This document shows positions 34,956 through 43,898 of a stretch of DNA of 64,000 nucleotides, piece after piece. Made by a program: the position numbers and the translations under genes. The first letter of the stretch is position 1, and each line of letters starts with the position of its first letter. The notes under the pieces are model-generated. The model was given only the letters and a program-made list of their open reading frames with translations. It was not told where the DNA came from and searched no databases. Source of the DNA: Polyangium jinanense. GTDB taxonomy: Bacteria; Myxococcota; Polyangia; Polyangiales; Polyangiaceae. The stretch lies in assembly GCF_028435365.1 (NCBI RefSeq), contig NZ_JAGTJJ010000053.1, positions 1 through 64,000 of the forward strand. Reading direction: 5' to 3'.

Positions 34956-37900
34956 ATGGACACGGGGTTGGGATCGTCTTGCCGACCGCACGACGAGAGC
35001 GGGGCGCTCCTCGATCTCGCGCTCCGAGCGTCCGGGGCAGGACATTGGTCCTGGGATCTGGGGGCGCAGCACGGCTCCTGGTCCGACGAGGTGTACCGCA
35101 TGTTCGGCGAGCGCCCCGACCCGGACGGGGGCCCGGTGTCGGGCGAAACCTGGCGCAAGGCCGTCCATCCGGAAGATCTCGCGCCCACGCAAGCGCGCTT
35201 CGCGGCCGCGTTCGCGGAGAGGAAAGACTTCATTGCCGAATACCGCATTCGCCGATCCGACGACACCATCCGGTGGATTCGCTCCCGCGGCCGTGTGCTC
35301 GTGGACGACGCCGGGCGGCCGCGTATGGTCGGCGTATCGCTCGACGTGACGGCGGAAAAAACCCAGGAAGCCCGGCTCCGTGCGAGCGAGGAGCGCTTCC
35401 GGACGACCGTCGAGAGCTCGCTCGACGCGGTGGGCATTTATTCGGCCGTCCGCGATGCGTCCGGCGCCATCGTCGATTTTCGCACCGACTATGTGAACGC
35501 CGCCGCCTGCGAGTTCCACCGGATCCCGCGCGAGGCGCAGATCGGCAAGACGCTCCGCGAGCTCTACCCCGCTCCGCGCGCCGCGCGGGGCATCAAGCGT
35601 TATGCGCGGGTCGTCGAGACGGGCGAGCCCCTCTTCAACGAGGCCCTCCATTACGAAAACGAGAACGACGACCCTGACGGGCGCTTGCAGCGTGCCTACG
35701 ACGTGCGCGCGGTCCGGATGGGCGACGGATTCATGGCGACGTGGCGCGACATCACCGATCGCGTGCGAACCGAGCACGAGGTCCGCGAGACCAAGGAGAT
35801 GCTGGAGGCGCTGATCAACAACTCCGCCGCCGCCATCTTCGTCAAGGACGCGAGCGGGCGTTTCCTCCTCGCGAACCCGCGCGTGCAGGCGAACTTCGGC
35901 CTGCCCCAGAGCCAGATCCTCGGAAAGACCGATCACGATCTCCTCGATCCCGAAAGCGCCGACGTCTTCCGCCGGAACGACCTCGAGGTGCTCCGCACCG
36001 AGCGCGTCCTCGAGGGCGAGGAGGAAATGGTCATCAACGGCAAGGTCCATACCTTCCTCTCGCTCAAGTTTCCCCTCCGGGATCGCCACGGCAACCCCTA
36101 CGCCGTCTGCGGGGTCTCGACGGACATCACGGATCGAAAACGCGTCGAGGAGGCCCTCCGCGAGAGCGAATTGCGCTTCCGCAACATGGCGGACACCGCC
36201 CCGGTGATGATCTGGGTCACGGGCACGGACAGCGCCTGCACCTTCCTGAGCCAGCGCTGGTACGATTTCACCGGCCAACCCCTGGAGCGCGCCCTGGGCC
36301 GCGGCTGGCTCGACGCGGTCCACCCGGACGACCGCGAGGAGATCTGGACGAAATTCCTCACGGCCTCCCGCCTGCGCGAATCCATGCGGCTCGAATATCG
36401 CTTGCGACGAAAGGACGGCGAATATTGCTGGGCGCTCGACTCGGCGACCCCGCGCTTCGGCCCGCGGGGCGATTTTTGCGGCTATGTCGGGTCGGTGATG
36501 GACATCAGCGATCGCAAGCAACTCGAAGACGGCCTCCGGAAGAGCGAGGAGCGCGCGCGGGCGCGGGCCCAGGAGATCGAGGCGATGATGGATGCGACGC
36601 CGGCCGCCATCTGGATCGCCCACGACCCGCAATGCCACGTCATCACCGCCAGCCGCACCGCGTACGAGATGATGCGCGTGCCCCTCACGCAGACGAACAT
36701 CTCGAAGACGGGGGCGGAAGGCGACACCGTGCCGCACATACGCATCTTCCGCGACGGCAAGGAGCTCCGCCCCGAAAATCTGCCCATCCAAAAAGCCGCG
36801 CGCGGAGAGCCCGCGCGTGATTGGGAGGAGGAGCTCGTCTTCGATGACGGAGACCGCATCACCATCTTCGGCAGCGCCGTCCCGCTGCTCGGCCCGAACG
36901 GCGAGCTACGCGGCTCGATCGGGGCCTTCGTCGACATCACGGCGTTCAAGAGGGCCGAGGCGGCGCTGCACGACGAAAGGCAGCGGACGGAAGAGGCGCT
37001 CCGGGCCGCCGACCGACGCAAAGACGAATTTCTGGCCATGCTCTCGCACGAGCTCAGAAACCCCCTGGCGACGATCCGCAATGCGGTGGGCGTGCTCCAC
37101 TGCATACGCTCGGACAACCCGCGCATCGAGCGGCTCCACGACATGATCGATCGCCAATCCGAGCAGCTTGCGCGCATGGTCGACGACCTGCTCGACGTCG
37201 CTCGTATCACGCAGGGCAAGCTCGGCCTGCGCAAGGAGCGCATCGACCTCGCCGCGATCGTGAGCCGCGCGGTGGAAACGAGCCGCCCGCTCATCGACGC
37301 GGCCGGGCACACGCTCTCGATCAAGCTGCCCCCGGGCAACGTCATGCTCGAAGGGGACCTCGGCCGGCTCTCGCAGGTCCTCTCGAACCTGCTCAACAAC
37401 GCGGCGAAGTACACGGAAAGCCGGGGCCAGGTCCGGCTCTCCGCCGAGGTCCAGGGCGACGAGGTCCAGATCCGCGTCGAGGACAATGGAATGGGCATCG
37501 CCCCCGACGTCCTGCCCCACGTCTTCGACCTCTTCACACAATCGAGCCGCGCCATCGACCGCGCGCAGGGCGGCCTCGGCATCGGCCTCACGCTCGTACG
37601 CACGATCGTGGAAATGCACGGCGGCAAGGTCGCGGCGCAGAGCGGCGGCGCGGGTCAGGGCGCCGAGTTCACCGTGCGTTTGCCGATCCACCGCGCCGCG
37701 CCCGCGGAGGAGCTGCCCGCGCCGACGAGCGAGGAGCGGGGGCTCATGTGCCGAGGCGAGCCGCGGCGCATCCTGGTCGTGGACGACAACGTCGACGCCG
37801 CGGAGAGCCTGGCCTTGATGCTCGGGTACCTGGGGCACGAGACCCGCGTCGCGCACGACGGGCCGAGCACGCTCCAGATCGCCATATCGTTCCAGCCCGA

Positions 37901-38141
37901 GCTCGTCCTGCTCGACATCGGCTTGCCGGGGTTCGATGGATACGAGGTCGCGCGCCGCCTGCGCGCGCAGCGCGAGACACGCGCGGCCATCCTCGTCGCG
38001 ATCACGGGGTACGGGCAGGAAGAGGATCGAAAACGCGCACGGAAGGCCGGCTTCGATCATCACCTCACGAAACCCGTCGACCACGATCGACTGATCTCGC
38101 TGATCGACACGATGGTGTCGCCGGTCGACGTCCCCGCCTGA
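34956..38141 (+). CDS. Hybrid sensor histidine kinase with five PAS domains and a receiver
   Basis: 1061 residues from an ATG with GGGAGGAC ideally placed; earlier in-frame ATGs at 34881 and 34902 lack ribosome sites. Five PAS/PAC modules in series (about 15-130, 140-270, 275-395, 400-525, 530-665), no membrane helix, so a cytosolic sensor. HisKA with His698 in FLAMLSHELRNPLATI, HATPase_c with N box NLLNNAAKYTE and G boxes DNGMGIAP and GGLGIGLTL, then a receiver with Asp987 in VLLDIGLPGFDGY. A phosphorelay to an unlinked Hpt or regulator is likely. The STAS gene 72 bp downstream may be co-regulated. Confidence 0.92.
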   Translation: MDTGLGSSCRPHDESGALLDLALRASGAGHWSWDLGAQHGSWSDEVYRMFGERPDPDGGPVSGETWRKAVHPEDLAPTQARFAAAFAERKDFIAEYRIRRSDDTIRWIRSRGRVLVDDAGRPRMVGVSLDVTAEKTQEARLRASEERFRTTVESSLDAVGIYSAVRDASGAIVDFRTDYVNAAACEFHRIPREAQIGKTLRELYPAPRAARGIKRYARVVETGEPLFNEALHYENENDDPDGRLQRAYDVRAVRMGDGFMATWRDITDRVRTEHEVRETKEMLEALINNSAAAIFVKDASGRFLLANPRVQANFGLPQSQILGKTDHDLLDPESADVFRRNDLEVLRTERVLEGEEEMVINGKVHTFLSLKFPLRDRHGNPYAVCGVSTDITDRKRVEEALRESELRFRNMADTAPVMIWVTGTDSACTFLSQRWYDFTGQPLERALGRGWLDAVHPDDREEIWTKFLTASRLRESMRLEYRLRRKDGEYCWALDSATPRFGPRGDFCGYVGSVMDISDRKQLEDGLRKSEERARARAQEIEAMMDATPAAIWIAHDPQCHVITASRTAYEMMRVPLTQTNISKTGAEGDTVPHIRIFRDGKELRPENLPIQKAARGEPARDWEEELVFDDGDRITIFGSAVPLLGPNGELRGSIGAFVDITAFKRAEAALHDERQRTEEALRAADRRKDEFLAMLSHELRNPLATIRNAVGVLHCIRSDNPRIERLHDMIDRQSEQLARMVDDLLDVARITQGKLGLRKERIDLAAIVSRAVETSRPLIDAAGHTLSIKLPPGNVMLEGDLGRLSQVLSNLLNNAAKYTESRGQVRLSAEVQGDEVQIRVEDNGMGIAPDVLPHVFDLFTQSSRAIDRAQGGLGIGLTLVRTIVEMHGGKVAAQSGGAGQGAEFTVRLPIHRAAPAEELPAPTSEERGLMCRGEPRRILVVDDNVDAAESLALMLGYLGHETRVAHDGPSTLQIAISFQPELVLLDIGLPGFDGYEVARRLRAQRETRAAILVAITGYGQEEDRKRARKAGFDHHLTKPVDHDRLISLIDTMVSPVDVPA

Positions 38142-38213
38142 CGTAACGGGACTCTCCACGCGACCTTTCCTTCGCTGCCCACCCTCGTGCAACATGGCGG
38201 GCGGAGCAGGTGC

Positions 38214-39035
38214 ATGCAGCGCGTGATCGAAGCCTTCTGGGAGCGGCTCGAGGACAACGTCACGGCGTCGTGCGCGCGCGTGGAAGCCGCGTACATCCCC
38301 TTTTACCGGGACCTACCGAAAGAGGCGCGGCGCGGGGCCTTCAAGCGCGCGTTCGAGGCGATGGGTCAGGACCTTCGAGCGAGCGAATCGCAAGCGTTCC
38401 CGGCGCTGCTCCGAGCGATCGGCGAGCAACGCTCGGGGCTCGGCGTGACCATCACGGACATCCTGCGAGGCATGCTCATCGGCTTCGAGGTGGTCACCGA
38501 GGATTTTGCCATCTTTTTTGGCGACGACCTCGAAGCGCGCGTCCACTGGGAGCAGCTCCGGGCCCGCGTGAGCTACATGGGCGCGGCGGCGCTCGCGGAC
38601 GCGTACCTCGCGGCGCGCGAGAAGCTCGTGCGCGCGCAGGCCGAGGAAATCGTGAAGCTCTCGGCGCGGGTCCTCCCGCTCTATCCGGGGATCCTCGTGC
38701 TCCCGCTCGTGGGAGCGCTCGACGCCGCGCGCGCGGCGCACCTCACGCCCCTCCTGCTCCAGGCGGTCGTGGAGAACCAATCACGCGTCGTGCTGCTCGA
38801 CGTGACGGGTTTGCCCTCGGTCGGCGCGGAGACGGCCGAGCATTTGATGGGCGCGGCGCGGGGCGTCGAATTGCTCGGCGCCACGGCGATCCTCGTGGGC
38901 GTACGCCCGCACATGGCGCGCGCGATGGTCGAGGCCGGCGTCGATCTCGGGACATTGCGCTCCCGCGCGGATCTCGCGAGCGGGCTAAGGGACGCGCTCG
39001 ACCAGCTCGGGCTCACGATTGCGCGGAAGCGGTGA
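38214..39035 (+). CDS. RsbR-like STAS-domain protein
   Basis: 273 residues from the ATG at 38214 with GGAGCAGG upstream. N-terminal all-helical sensory domain (about 1-140; a globin-like or RsbRD_N fold is possible from its length and helix pattern). C-terminal STAS domain (about 155-265) with ILVLPLVGALDAARAAHLTPLLL, VVLLDVTGLPSVGAETAEHL, GATAILVGVRPHMARAMVE. This is the stressosome RsbR pattern, in which a STAS Thr is phosphorylated by an RsbT-type kinase. No RsbT or RsbS homologue is in the window. Confidence 0.87.
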   Translation: MQRVIEAFWERLEDNVTASCARVEAAYIPFYRDLPKEARRGAFKRAFEAMGQDLRASESQAFPALLRAIGEQRSGLGVTITDILRGMLIGFEVVTEDFAIFFGDDLEARVHWEQLRARVSYMGAAALADAYLAAREKLVRAQAEEIVKLSARVLPLYPGILVLPLVGALDAARAAHLTPLLLQAVVENQSRVVLLDVTGLPSVGAETAEHLMGAARGVELLGATAILVGVRPHMARAMVEAGVDLGTLRSRADLASGLRDALDQLGLTIARKR

Positions 39036-39045
39036 AGAAGATTCC

Positions 39046-39065
39046 GCCGAGGGCAAGCCCTCGGC
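39046..39065. terminator. Bidirectional hairpin between convergent genes
   Basis: GCCGAGGGC-AA-GCCCTCGGC is a perfect 9-bp stem with a two-base AA loop, filling the 33-bp gap between the STAS gene and the Imm26 gene. It resembles the CCAGGGC-AA-GCCCTGG module of the dispersed repeats. No T-run. Confidence 0.5.
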
Positions 39066-39068
39066 GTC

Positions 39069-39536
39069 TCAGGAAGGACGCTTGGGTTTCAGTTGTTCGA
39101 CCCAGACGTTCGGTCGGCCGACGAGATGATCACGCAGCCTGTCTTCGACGTGATTGTCTTCCCAGACCGCGAGCCTTTCGATCCCCTGGACCTCCTCGAT
39201 GCTGGCAGGTCTCGCTTGCCCGGCAGAATCGATGATTTTGATGTCCGATGGATCGGCGATGTTCTGCATGAACTGCGAAGGAATTGCCGGGACGTCCCGC
39301 GGCTCGTTTCCCACGACCACCCAGTTCTCGTTCTTCTTCCAGCTCTTGTGCACGGACAGCGTGAAGATCGGCTTCGAGCCCGCAAGCTCGCGCCAGCCGT
39401 CCCCTGATTCGTTTGCGGCGATCTTCGGATCGTAGAATTCCAGGAAGCCGCTGTCGATGACACGACCATATGCGAAGGTGTTGTCGTCGATCTTGATCCG
39501 GATGATGTTTCCAATCCGATCTTTTCGTCCCCTCAT
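39069..39536 (-). CDS. Imm26-family immunity protein
   Basis: 155 residues. The opening IGNIIRIKIDDNTFAYGRVIDSGFLEFYD has the Imm26 pattern (start of a compact beta-rich domain with a [FY]xYGRV core). Imm26 proteins protect against toxins of polymorphic or contact-dependent systems. No cognate toxin is adjacent. The next gene on the same strand is a transglutaminase 15 bp upstream. A codon bias slightly less GC-rich than its neighbours hints at transfer. The nearest toxin-like gene is the PAAR protein 2.7 kb away. Confidence 0.7.
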   Translation of the reverse strand: MRGRKDRIGNIIRIKIDDNTFAYGRVIDSGFLEFYDPKIAANESGDGWRELAGSKPIFTLSVHKSWKKNENWVVVGNEPRDVPAIPSQFMQNIADPSDIKIIDSAGQARPASIEEVQGIERLAVWEDNHVEDRLRDHLVGRPNVWVEQLKPKRPS

Positions 39537-39551
39537 GTCTCTTCTCGATCC

Positions 39552-40124
39552 TCATACGGTCGCAAGCGTTTGATCCGGCAGATCCGCGGCGAAGCTTTGC
39601 CAGTCCGCATACGCGCGCAGCTTGGCCACGACGACCGGCAGCGGATGCGCATACACGGTCGGATCGGTCGCCTCCCCGGGCGCCGTCGCGGCGTAGGCCA
39701 GCCGAACGCTTGGCGGCTCGAAGACGGTATCGATGCCGGGCTTGTTGCCGCGCGCGTCGATCCGGTACCAGCCGAGACCCGGCAGGTGGACGGCATTGAA
39801 GCCGTGCAGGCAAAAGCCTGATTCGTGGGCGAGCCGCTGATAACAGAGCCCGGCAGGCAGGCCATTGGCACGCAGCAGGGCAGCGAGCAGGTGGCTCTTG
39901 GCGTAGCAGAAGCCGACGCGGTGGCGCAGCACCTCCGAGGCCGTGCACGTGAGCGGCCCGGCCTGGATGTCGAGGGTATGGCGGACCTCGTCGCGCACCC
40001 AGGTGAAGCAGCGCCGTGCGGTCTCGACCGGCCCGGTGGCGCCCTTCGCCAGCGCGGCCGAAAGCGCAGCGACCTCGGGATGCTGCCAATCAATGATGTC
40101 CGTCGTGGCCAGGTAGTCGTTCAC
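39552..40124 (-). CDS. Transglutaminase-like cysteine protease-fold protein
   Basis: 190 residues, GTG start at 40124 behind GAGGAGACGG. The transglutaminase-core triad is visible: Cys73 in RVGFCYAKSHLLAALLRANGLPA (written in parts: RVGFCYAKSHLL), His113 in FNAVHLPG, and Asp123 in WYRIDARGNK. This stand-alone form is found in bacterial proteases and amidases. It sits between Imm26 and a PAS-STAS gene, all on the minus strand, and may be a deamidase or protease. Substrate unknown. Confidence 0.88.
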   Translation of the reverse strand: MNDYLATTDIIDWQHPEVAALSAALAKGATGPVETARRCFTWVRDEVRHTLDIQAGPLTCTASEVLRHRVGFCYAKSHLLAALLRANGLPAGLCYQRLAHESGFCLHGFNAVHLPGLGWYRIDARGNKPGIDTVFEPPSVRLAYAATAPGEATDPTVYAHPLPVVVAKLRAYADWQSFAADLPDQTLATV

Positions 40125-40153
40125 CTTCCGTCTCCTCGGCGGTCCTGCGGGAT

Positions 40154-41029
40154 TCAGCGCCTCGTGATGGCCTCTGCGCTCATCCTGCGCAAGGCCTCCG
40201 TGAGCCCGCGCGCGAGTGTCGAATAGGTGGACAACCCCGACACGTCGAACCCGCCTGTCGCAAGCTCCCTTGCCGCGGCTGCGCGGATCCCCGTCACGAT
40301 CACGCTCGCGCCGACGAGCTTCGCGGCGGCGATCACGTCGAGCAGGGCGCGCACGGCGACGGAATCGAGCCGGGGCACCCCGGTCACGTCGAGCAGGAGC
40401 AGCCGTGCGCGGAGCTCGGCGATGGCGGCGAGCACGCGCCCGGAAAAACGCGAGGCGCGTGGTGCGTCGAAAGGACCGACGAGGGGCGAAAGGAGCAGCC
40501 CTTCACGGATGCAAAGAATCGGCGCGCCCCGGTCGAGCAGCTCCTCGGCTTGTTGCTCGATGATACGACGGGCGGCTTCGAGGGCCTCGACCTGCTCGCG
40601 CAGCTTGGCGTTTGCGTGTTCGAGCTCGGCGGTCCGTTCTTGCACGCGCTCTTCGAGCTCCTCGCGGGCGCGGACGAGCTCGGCTTCGGCGTGTTTTCGC
40701 TCGGTGATGTCGCGAATGACGCTGACGAGCGTCTTGCCCTCGTCGATGTGCTTCGTGCTCACCTCGACGGGGAACGTGGACCCATCCTTGCGGCGATGCG
40801 ACGTTTCGAAGAGCAAGCCCTCGTGGAGGGCGCGCGCCAGTTGCGGGCCGATCTCGGCCTGGGTGTCGGGGTCGCGGAGATCGCGGATGGTGAGCGTCTG
40901 GAGCTCGTCCTGCGAATATCCGTAGGCGTGGGAAGCTGCCGGATTCGCTTCGAGGATCCGGCCGTCGTCACCGATGAAGAGGATGATGTCCCGCGCCTCG
41001 CCGAGGAGCACATCGTAACGTAGCTTCAT
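40154..41029 (-). CDS. PAS-coiled coil-STAS regulatory protein
   Basis: 291 residues from the ATG at 41029. PAS domain (about 1-115; ARDIILFIGDDGRILEANPAA, YGYSQDEL, RRKDGSTFPVEVS) with PAC tail SVIRDITERK, then a coiled coil (about 116-165), then STAS (about 180-285; LLLSPLVGPFDAPRASRF, RLLLLDVTGVPRLDSVAV, GASVIVTGIRAAAA). It has the RsbR layout with PAS as the sensory part. The conserved STAS segment is close to that of the 38.2-kb gene, so these could be two sensor subunits of one stressosome. Confidence 0.88.
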   Translation of the reverse strand: MKLRYDVLLGEARDIILFIGDDGRILEANPAASHAYGYSQDELQTLTIRDLRDPDTQAEIGPQLARALHEGLLFETSHRRKDGSTFPVEVSTKHIDEGKTLVSVIRDITERKHAEAELVRAREELEERVQERTAELEHANAKLREQVEALEAARRIIEQQAEELLDRGAPILCIREGLLLSPLVGPFDAPRASRFSGRVLAAIAELRARLLLLDVTGVPRLDSVAVRALLDVIAAAKLVGASVIVTGIRAAAARELATGGFDVSGLSTYSTLARGLTEALRRMSAEAITRR

Positions 41030-41318
41030 GGCCCGCCCGAGCTTCCCTCTTACCAAGGTTCACTCGAGCCGATCCATCGGAATAAACCAAAGAGCCCGGA
41101 TGCGACGGGCTTCCCGACCTGGACGGACCTCCCCGAACGGCTTGGAAGGACAATGGGAGAGGTCCTTCGACCTCGGCGGCGTCGATGAAAGCACTTCCTC
41201 GGGGTCGCCGAAGTGCCTGAATCTTGTTTGCCTTACAATCCGGCGGGTCGAGGGAGGGGTTTGGGGGCGGTTCGAAGGCGGTTCGGGAGGTCGATCGACC
41301 TCGCGCGGGTGGTTTTGA
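41030..41318. other. Intergenic region with two related hairpins
   Basis: About 290 bp with no supported gene, downstream of a minus-strand gene's stop and upstream of the PAS-STAS gene. It holds GAGGTC-CTTC-GACCTC (41159-41174) and the perfect 16-bp palindrome GAGGTCGATCGACCTC (41287-41302); both share GAGGTC/GACCTC. The second is 17 bp beyond the stop of the gene ending at 41319 and could help end transcription or bind a regulator. Confidence 0.5.
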
Positions 41319-42086
41319 TCAGTCTGGCTGTATGGATTCAGTGCCGGCGGGTGGTTTTTCGTTGCTCCCGCGGCGGGCGGCGGCTTCGCGATACGCGTCG
41401 AGGGGGCGGAGGGCGGAGCGGGCGGAGGCGATGCTGGATTCGTCGTCCTCGTCGACGGAGGCGCAGACCTTGGTGGCGTATTCGACGATGGCGCGGCCCA
41501 TGGCGCGGACGTGGTCGGCGAGGTTGACGCCTTCGGCCTGCTCGCGGAGGAGGATGCCTTGCACCATGGCGCCATACTGCTCGTGCTGGGCGCGGACGTT
41601 GTCGAGGAAGACTTTGCCGGCGATACGATCGATGTCCTTTTCGAGCCCCTCCTCGTCGATCCGCTTGAGGATGGTGTCGGCGGTGGACCATTGCACGGGA
41701 TAGGTCTCCTTGAGGAAGGAGAGACCGTCGGGCCCGAAGAGAATGGTCACGAGCTCGGCGGCACGCTTGGCGTCCTGGTATTTGGCGATCGGGAGGTCGG
41801 CGAATGCGAGGAGGCGCATGCGCAGGGCGCTCCAGGAGGTGTCGCCGGCTTGATCGACGAGGCGCGCGGCGTCGTCGGAGACTTTGCCGAGGGCTTTCTG
41901 GCGGATGGCGAGGGCGGTTTGGGCTTTGTCGGCTGCGGTGTTGATCTTGGCGGCGGATTTCAGGAGGGCCGTGGAGGCGTCCTTGGGGCAGGCCGCGAAG
42001 AGGGCGCGGCAGAGGGTGATGCCCCCCTCGGCGGTCATGATGGGGGCGCGGACGTAGAGAGTGGGATCCGGGGGATCGAGGGACAT
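41319..42086 (-). CDS. Helical protein of unknown function next to PAAR gene
   Basis: 255 residues from the ATG at 42086 (MSLDPPDPTLYVRAP). Not recognised. Predicted almost wholly alpha-helical, without signal peptide or membrane span: repeated stretches such as LLKSAAKINTAADKAQTALAIRQKALG and VFLDNVRAQHEQYGAMVQG (each shown in part). C-terminus is disordered. It is divergent from the PAAR gene (146 bp between starts). Location suggests a link with the type VI or polymorphic-toxin locus, for example as a chaperone or adaptor, but nothing in the sequence proves it. Confidence 0.7.
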   Translation of the reverse strand: MSLDPPDPTLYVRAPIMTAEGGITLCRALFAACPKDASTALLKSAAKINTAADKAQTALAIRQKALGKVSDDAARLVDQAGDTSWSALRMRLLAFADLPIAKYQDAKRAAELVTILFGPDGLSFLKETYPVQWSTADTILKRIDEEGLEKDIDRIAGKVFLDNVRAQHEQYGAMVQGILLREQAEGVNLADHVRAMGRAIVEYATKVCASVDEDDESSIASARSALRPLDAYREAAARRGSNEKPPAGTESIQPD

Positions 42087-42231
42087 GGTGGGGGAGAGTA
42101 CGGGAAGCGGGGGTGGGAGGGGAAGGGGGATTTGTGCTGGGCGGATCTCCCGCGCCCCCAACCCCTCGAAACCACTCATTTACTTTTTGCTGCGCTCGCC
42201 GGCCCTCCTCTGATACCATCGCGTGCGAGCC

Positions 42232-43299
42232 ATGACCCAGCTTGCCGCACGTGTTGGTGATGCGCACACCTGTCCGGCGCATGTCGGGGGGCCGATTCTC
42301 CCGCCGGGGTGTCCGACCGTCGTCATTGGGGGACAGGCGGCCGCGCGGATCGACGACCTCTGCCAATGCGAGGGCCCGACCGACGTGATCAAGACGGGCG
42401 CGCCCACCGTGCTCATCGGCGGCAAACCCGCGGCGCGCAAGGGCGATCTGACGCGGCACGATGGCGTCGTCGCCATGGGGTTTCCCACGGTCCTCATCGG
42501 GCCTCTCGCACCCGGCGACGCGGTGGCGGCGCTCTTCACGGACGAATATCTGTCCACGCTCGTGGGCAAGGAATGGCAAGGGGCGAACTCCGAGCAATTG
42601 AAGGAGGCGATGCAAACGCTCTGGGAGCATCGCCACGACCCGAACCACCCCGATGTCCAGGAGGCGCTCCGGCAAATCGCGGAGGCGCGCGGCAAGCCGC
42701 TCGAGCAGATCCAGCAGGATTGGCAGAGGTATCAGGCCGCGCTCGCCGAGCAGGAGCGGATCGCCGCGGAAAAGGGCATGGATCCGCCCCCCGGGGTCAA
42801 CAACTGGCTCCACGGCGACCACATGGGGAGCACCTCGCAGCTCCGGTATGGCCAGGTCGCCGGCGATGCGCTGGGAATGGATCCCGTATTCGGCGCGCTC
42901 CTCAATCCGACCGGGGGCCTCGTCGGTCCGGGCAATGCGGCGGTCGACGGCAACGACTCCGCGATCGGGTATCACGGCGCCGTACATGACGCCGGGGGGT
43001 ATCTGTACAATTATCACAACCAGGGCCCAGGATACGATTATCTCGGCCAGGAGGGGCGCGACACGTCGAGCCCGCTCTCCGGTCAGCGGTCCGGAATCTC
43101 GTACTGGCGTGACCAACTGCCCGATCGCAGCGGCGGGCAGAAGTTCACCGACGGCGCGGGCGATGTCATCATGGATGGGGTCGTCGGCGGGATCGACGGG
43201 GTCTCGAACGCCTGGGAGGCCACCAAAGAGACGGTGTCCGACGCCTGGGAGGGCGCGAAGGATTGGGCCTCCGACACCTGGAACGGCCTGTGGGATTAG
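42232..43299 (+). CDS. PAAR-domain protein with phospholipase-A2-like C-terminal region
   Basis: 355 residues. Residues 1-92 form a PAAR domain (AARVGDAHTCPAHVGGPI, repeated ...PTVVIGGQAAARIDD and PTVLIGGKPAARKGD), the sharp tip of type VI secretion spikes. A helical linker (100-180) leads to a domain with HGDHMG (194-199), LVGPGN (230-235) and AIGYHGAVHDAGGY (244-257). GPGN followed by a His-Asp pair is reminiscent of the calcium loop and catalytic HD of parvoviral and bacterial phospholipase A2 (HDxGY). A repetitive amphipathic tail (WEATKETVSDAWEGAKD) ends the protein. This suggests an evolved PAAR effector acting on membranes. Assignment of the effector domain is inference. Confidence 0.8.
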   Translation: MTQLAARVGDAHTCPAHVGGPILPPGCPTVVIGGQAAARIDDLCQCEGPTDVIKTGAPTVLIGGKPAARKGDLTRHDGVVAMGFPTVLIGPLAPGDAVAALFTDEYLSTLVGKEWQGANSEQLKEAMQTLWEHRHDPNHPDVQEALRQIAEARGKPLEQIQQDWQRYQAALAEQERIAAEKGMDPPPGVNNWLHGDHMGSTSQLRYGQVAGDALGMDPVFGALLNPTGGLVGPGNAAVDGNDSAIGYHGAVHDAGGYLYNYHNQGPGYDYLGQEGRDTSSPLSGQRSGISYWRDQLPDRSGGQKFTDGAGDVIMDGVVGGIDGVSNAWEATKETVSDAWEGAKDWASDTWNGLWD

Positions 43300-43307
43300 G
43301 GCAAACG

Positions 43308-43898
43308 ATGAAAGCTCATACGCTCGAAATCGAGGAGCTCGCGGCCCTCGTCGGCTTCCTGAATGCAAAGAAGCTCGTGGGGCTCGACGAATCGCTGTTT
43401 CGCGTGTTCTCCGAGGAGAACCTTCCGCGGCTCGTGGCCAAGCTGAACGAGCACGGCTGGCTCACGCCGGCCGAGCGGCCGGGTACGTATCACTTCAAGG
43501 AAGACCTGATGCAAGCCCTGGCCGTCGCCGTGGCGCCGGAGTTTGCCGTGCTCGCGCGATCGGAAGCGCGGGCGAAGTCGATCGTGTTTTACCTGGCCGG
43601 AAGTGAGATCACCGAGATCGTGCTCACCGCGGATCGAGCCGTCGTCGCGCGGATCGAGAACCTGGACGAAATGGCCGCGCAAGTCGTGACGTTCCTGCAG
43701 CGCACGTGGCCGGGCGAGATCGCGGTCGCCCGCGTGAAGGGCGAGTCCTTCGACGCGGGGCGACGCGTGACGATCGATGCGCAGGGGACGTTGACGACGA
43801 AGACCCCAGGGCTCTTGCCGGGAAATACGTGGAGCGCCGAGAACGTCACGGCGTTCCTGCACGGCGCATTGGCCGAGCTACGAGCTCCGCGAGGGTAG
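43308..43898 (+). CDS. Unknown protein downstream of PAAR effector, candidate adaptor or immunity
   Basis: 196 residues, 8 bp after the PAAR gene, so co-transcribed. No signal peptide or membrane helix. Two parts: an N-terminal helical region (EELAALVGFLNAKKLVGLD, FRVFSEENLPRLVAKL) and a beta-rich C-terminal domain (SIVFYLAGSEITEIVLTAD, VTIDAQGTLTTKTPG). I do not recognise the family. Its position directly after a PAAR effector candidate is where chaperones and immunity proteins are encoded; a cytosolic protein fits an adaptor better than immunity to a periplasmic lipase. Its 3' end overlaps the convergent P450 gene by 21 bp. Confidence 0.75.
   Translation: MKAHTLEIEELAALVGFLNAKKLVGLDESLFRVFSEENLPRLVAKLNEHGWLTPAERPGTYHFKEDLMQALAVAVAPEFAVLARSEARAKSIVFYLAGSEITEIVLTADRAVVARIENLDEMAAQVVTFLQRTWPGEIAVARVKGESFDAGRRVTIDAQGTLTTKTPGLLPGNTWSAENVTAFLHGALAELRAPRG

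Noticed and set aside
39069..40124. Imm26 plus transglutaminase as a toxin-immunity pair
   Set aside because: The transglutaminase has no secretion or pre-toxin region and lies upstream; evidence is insufficient to call it the cognate toxin.
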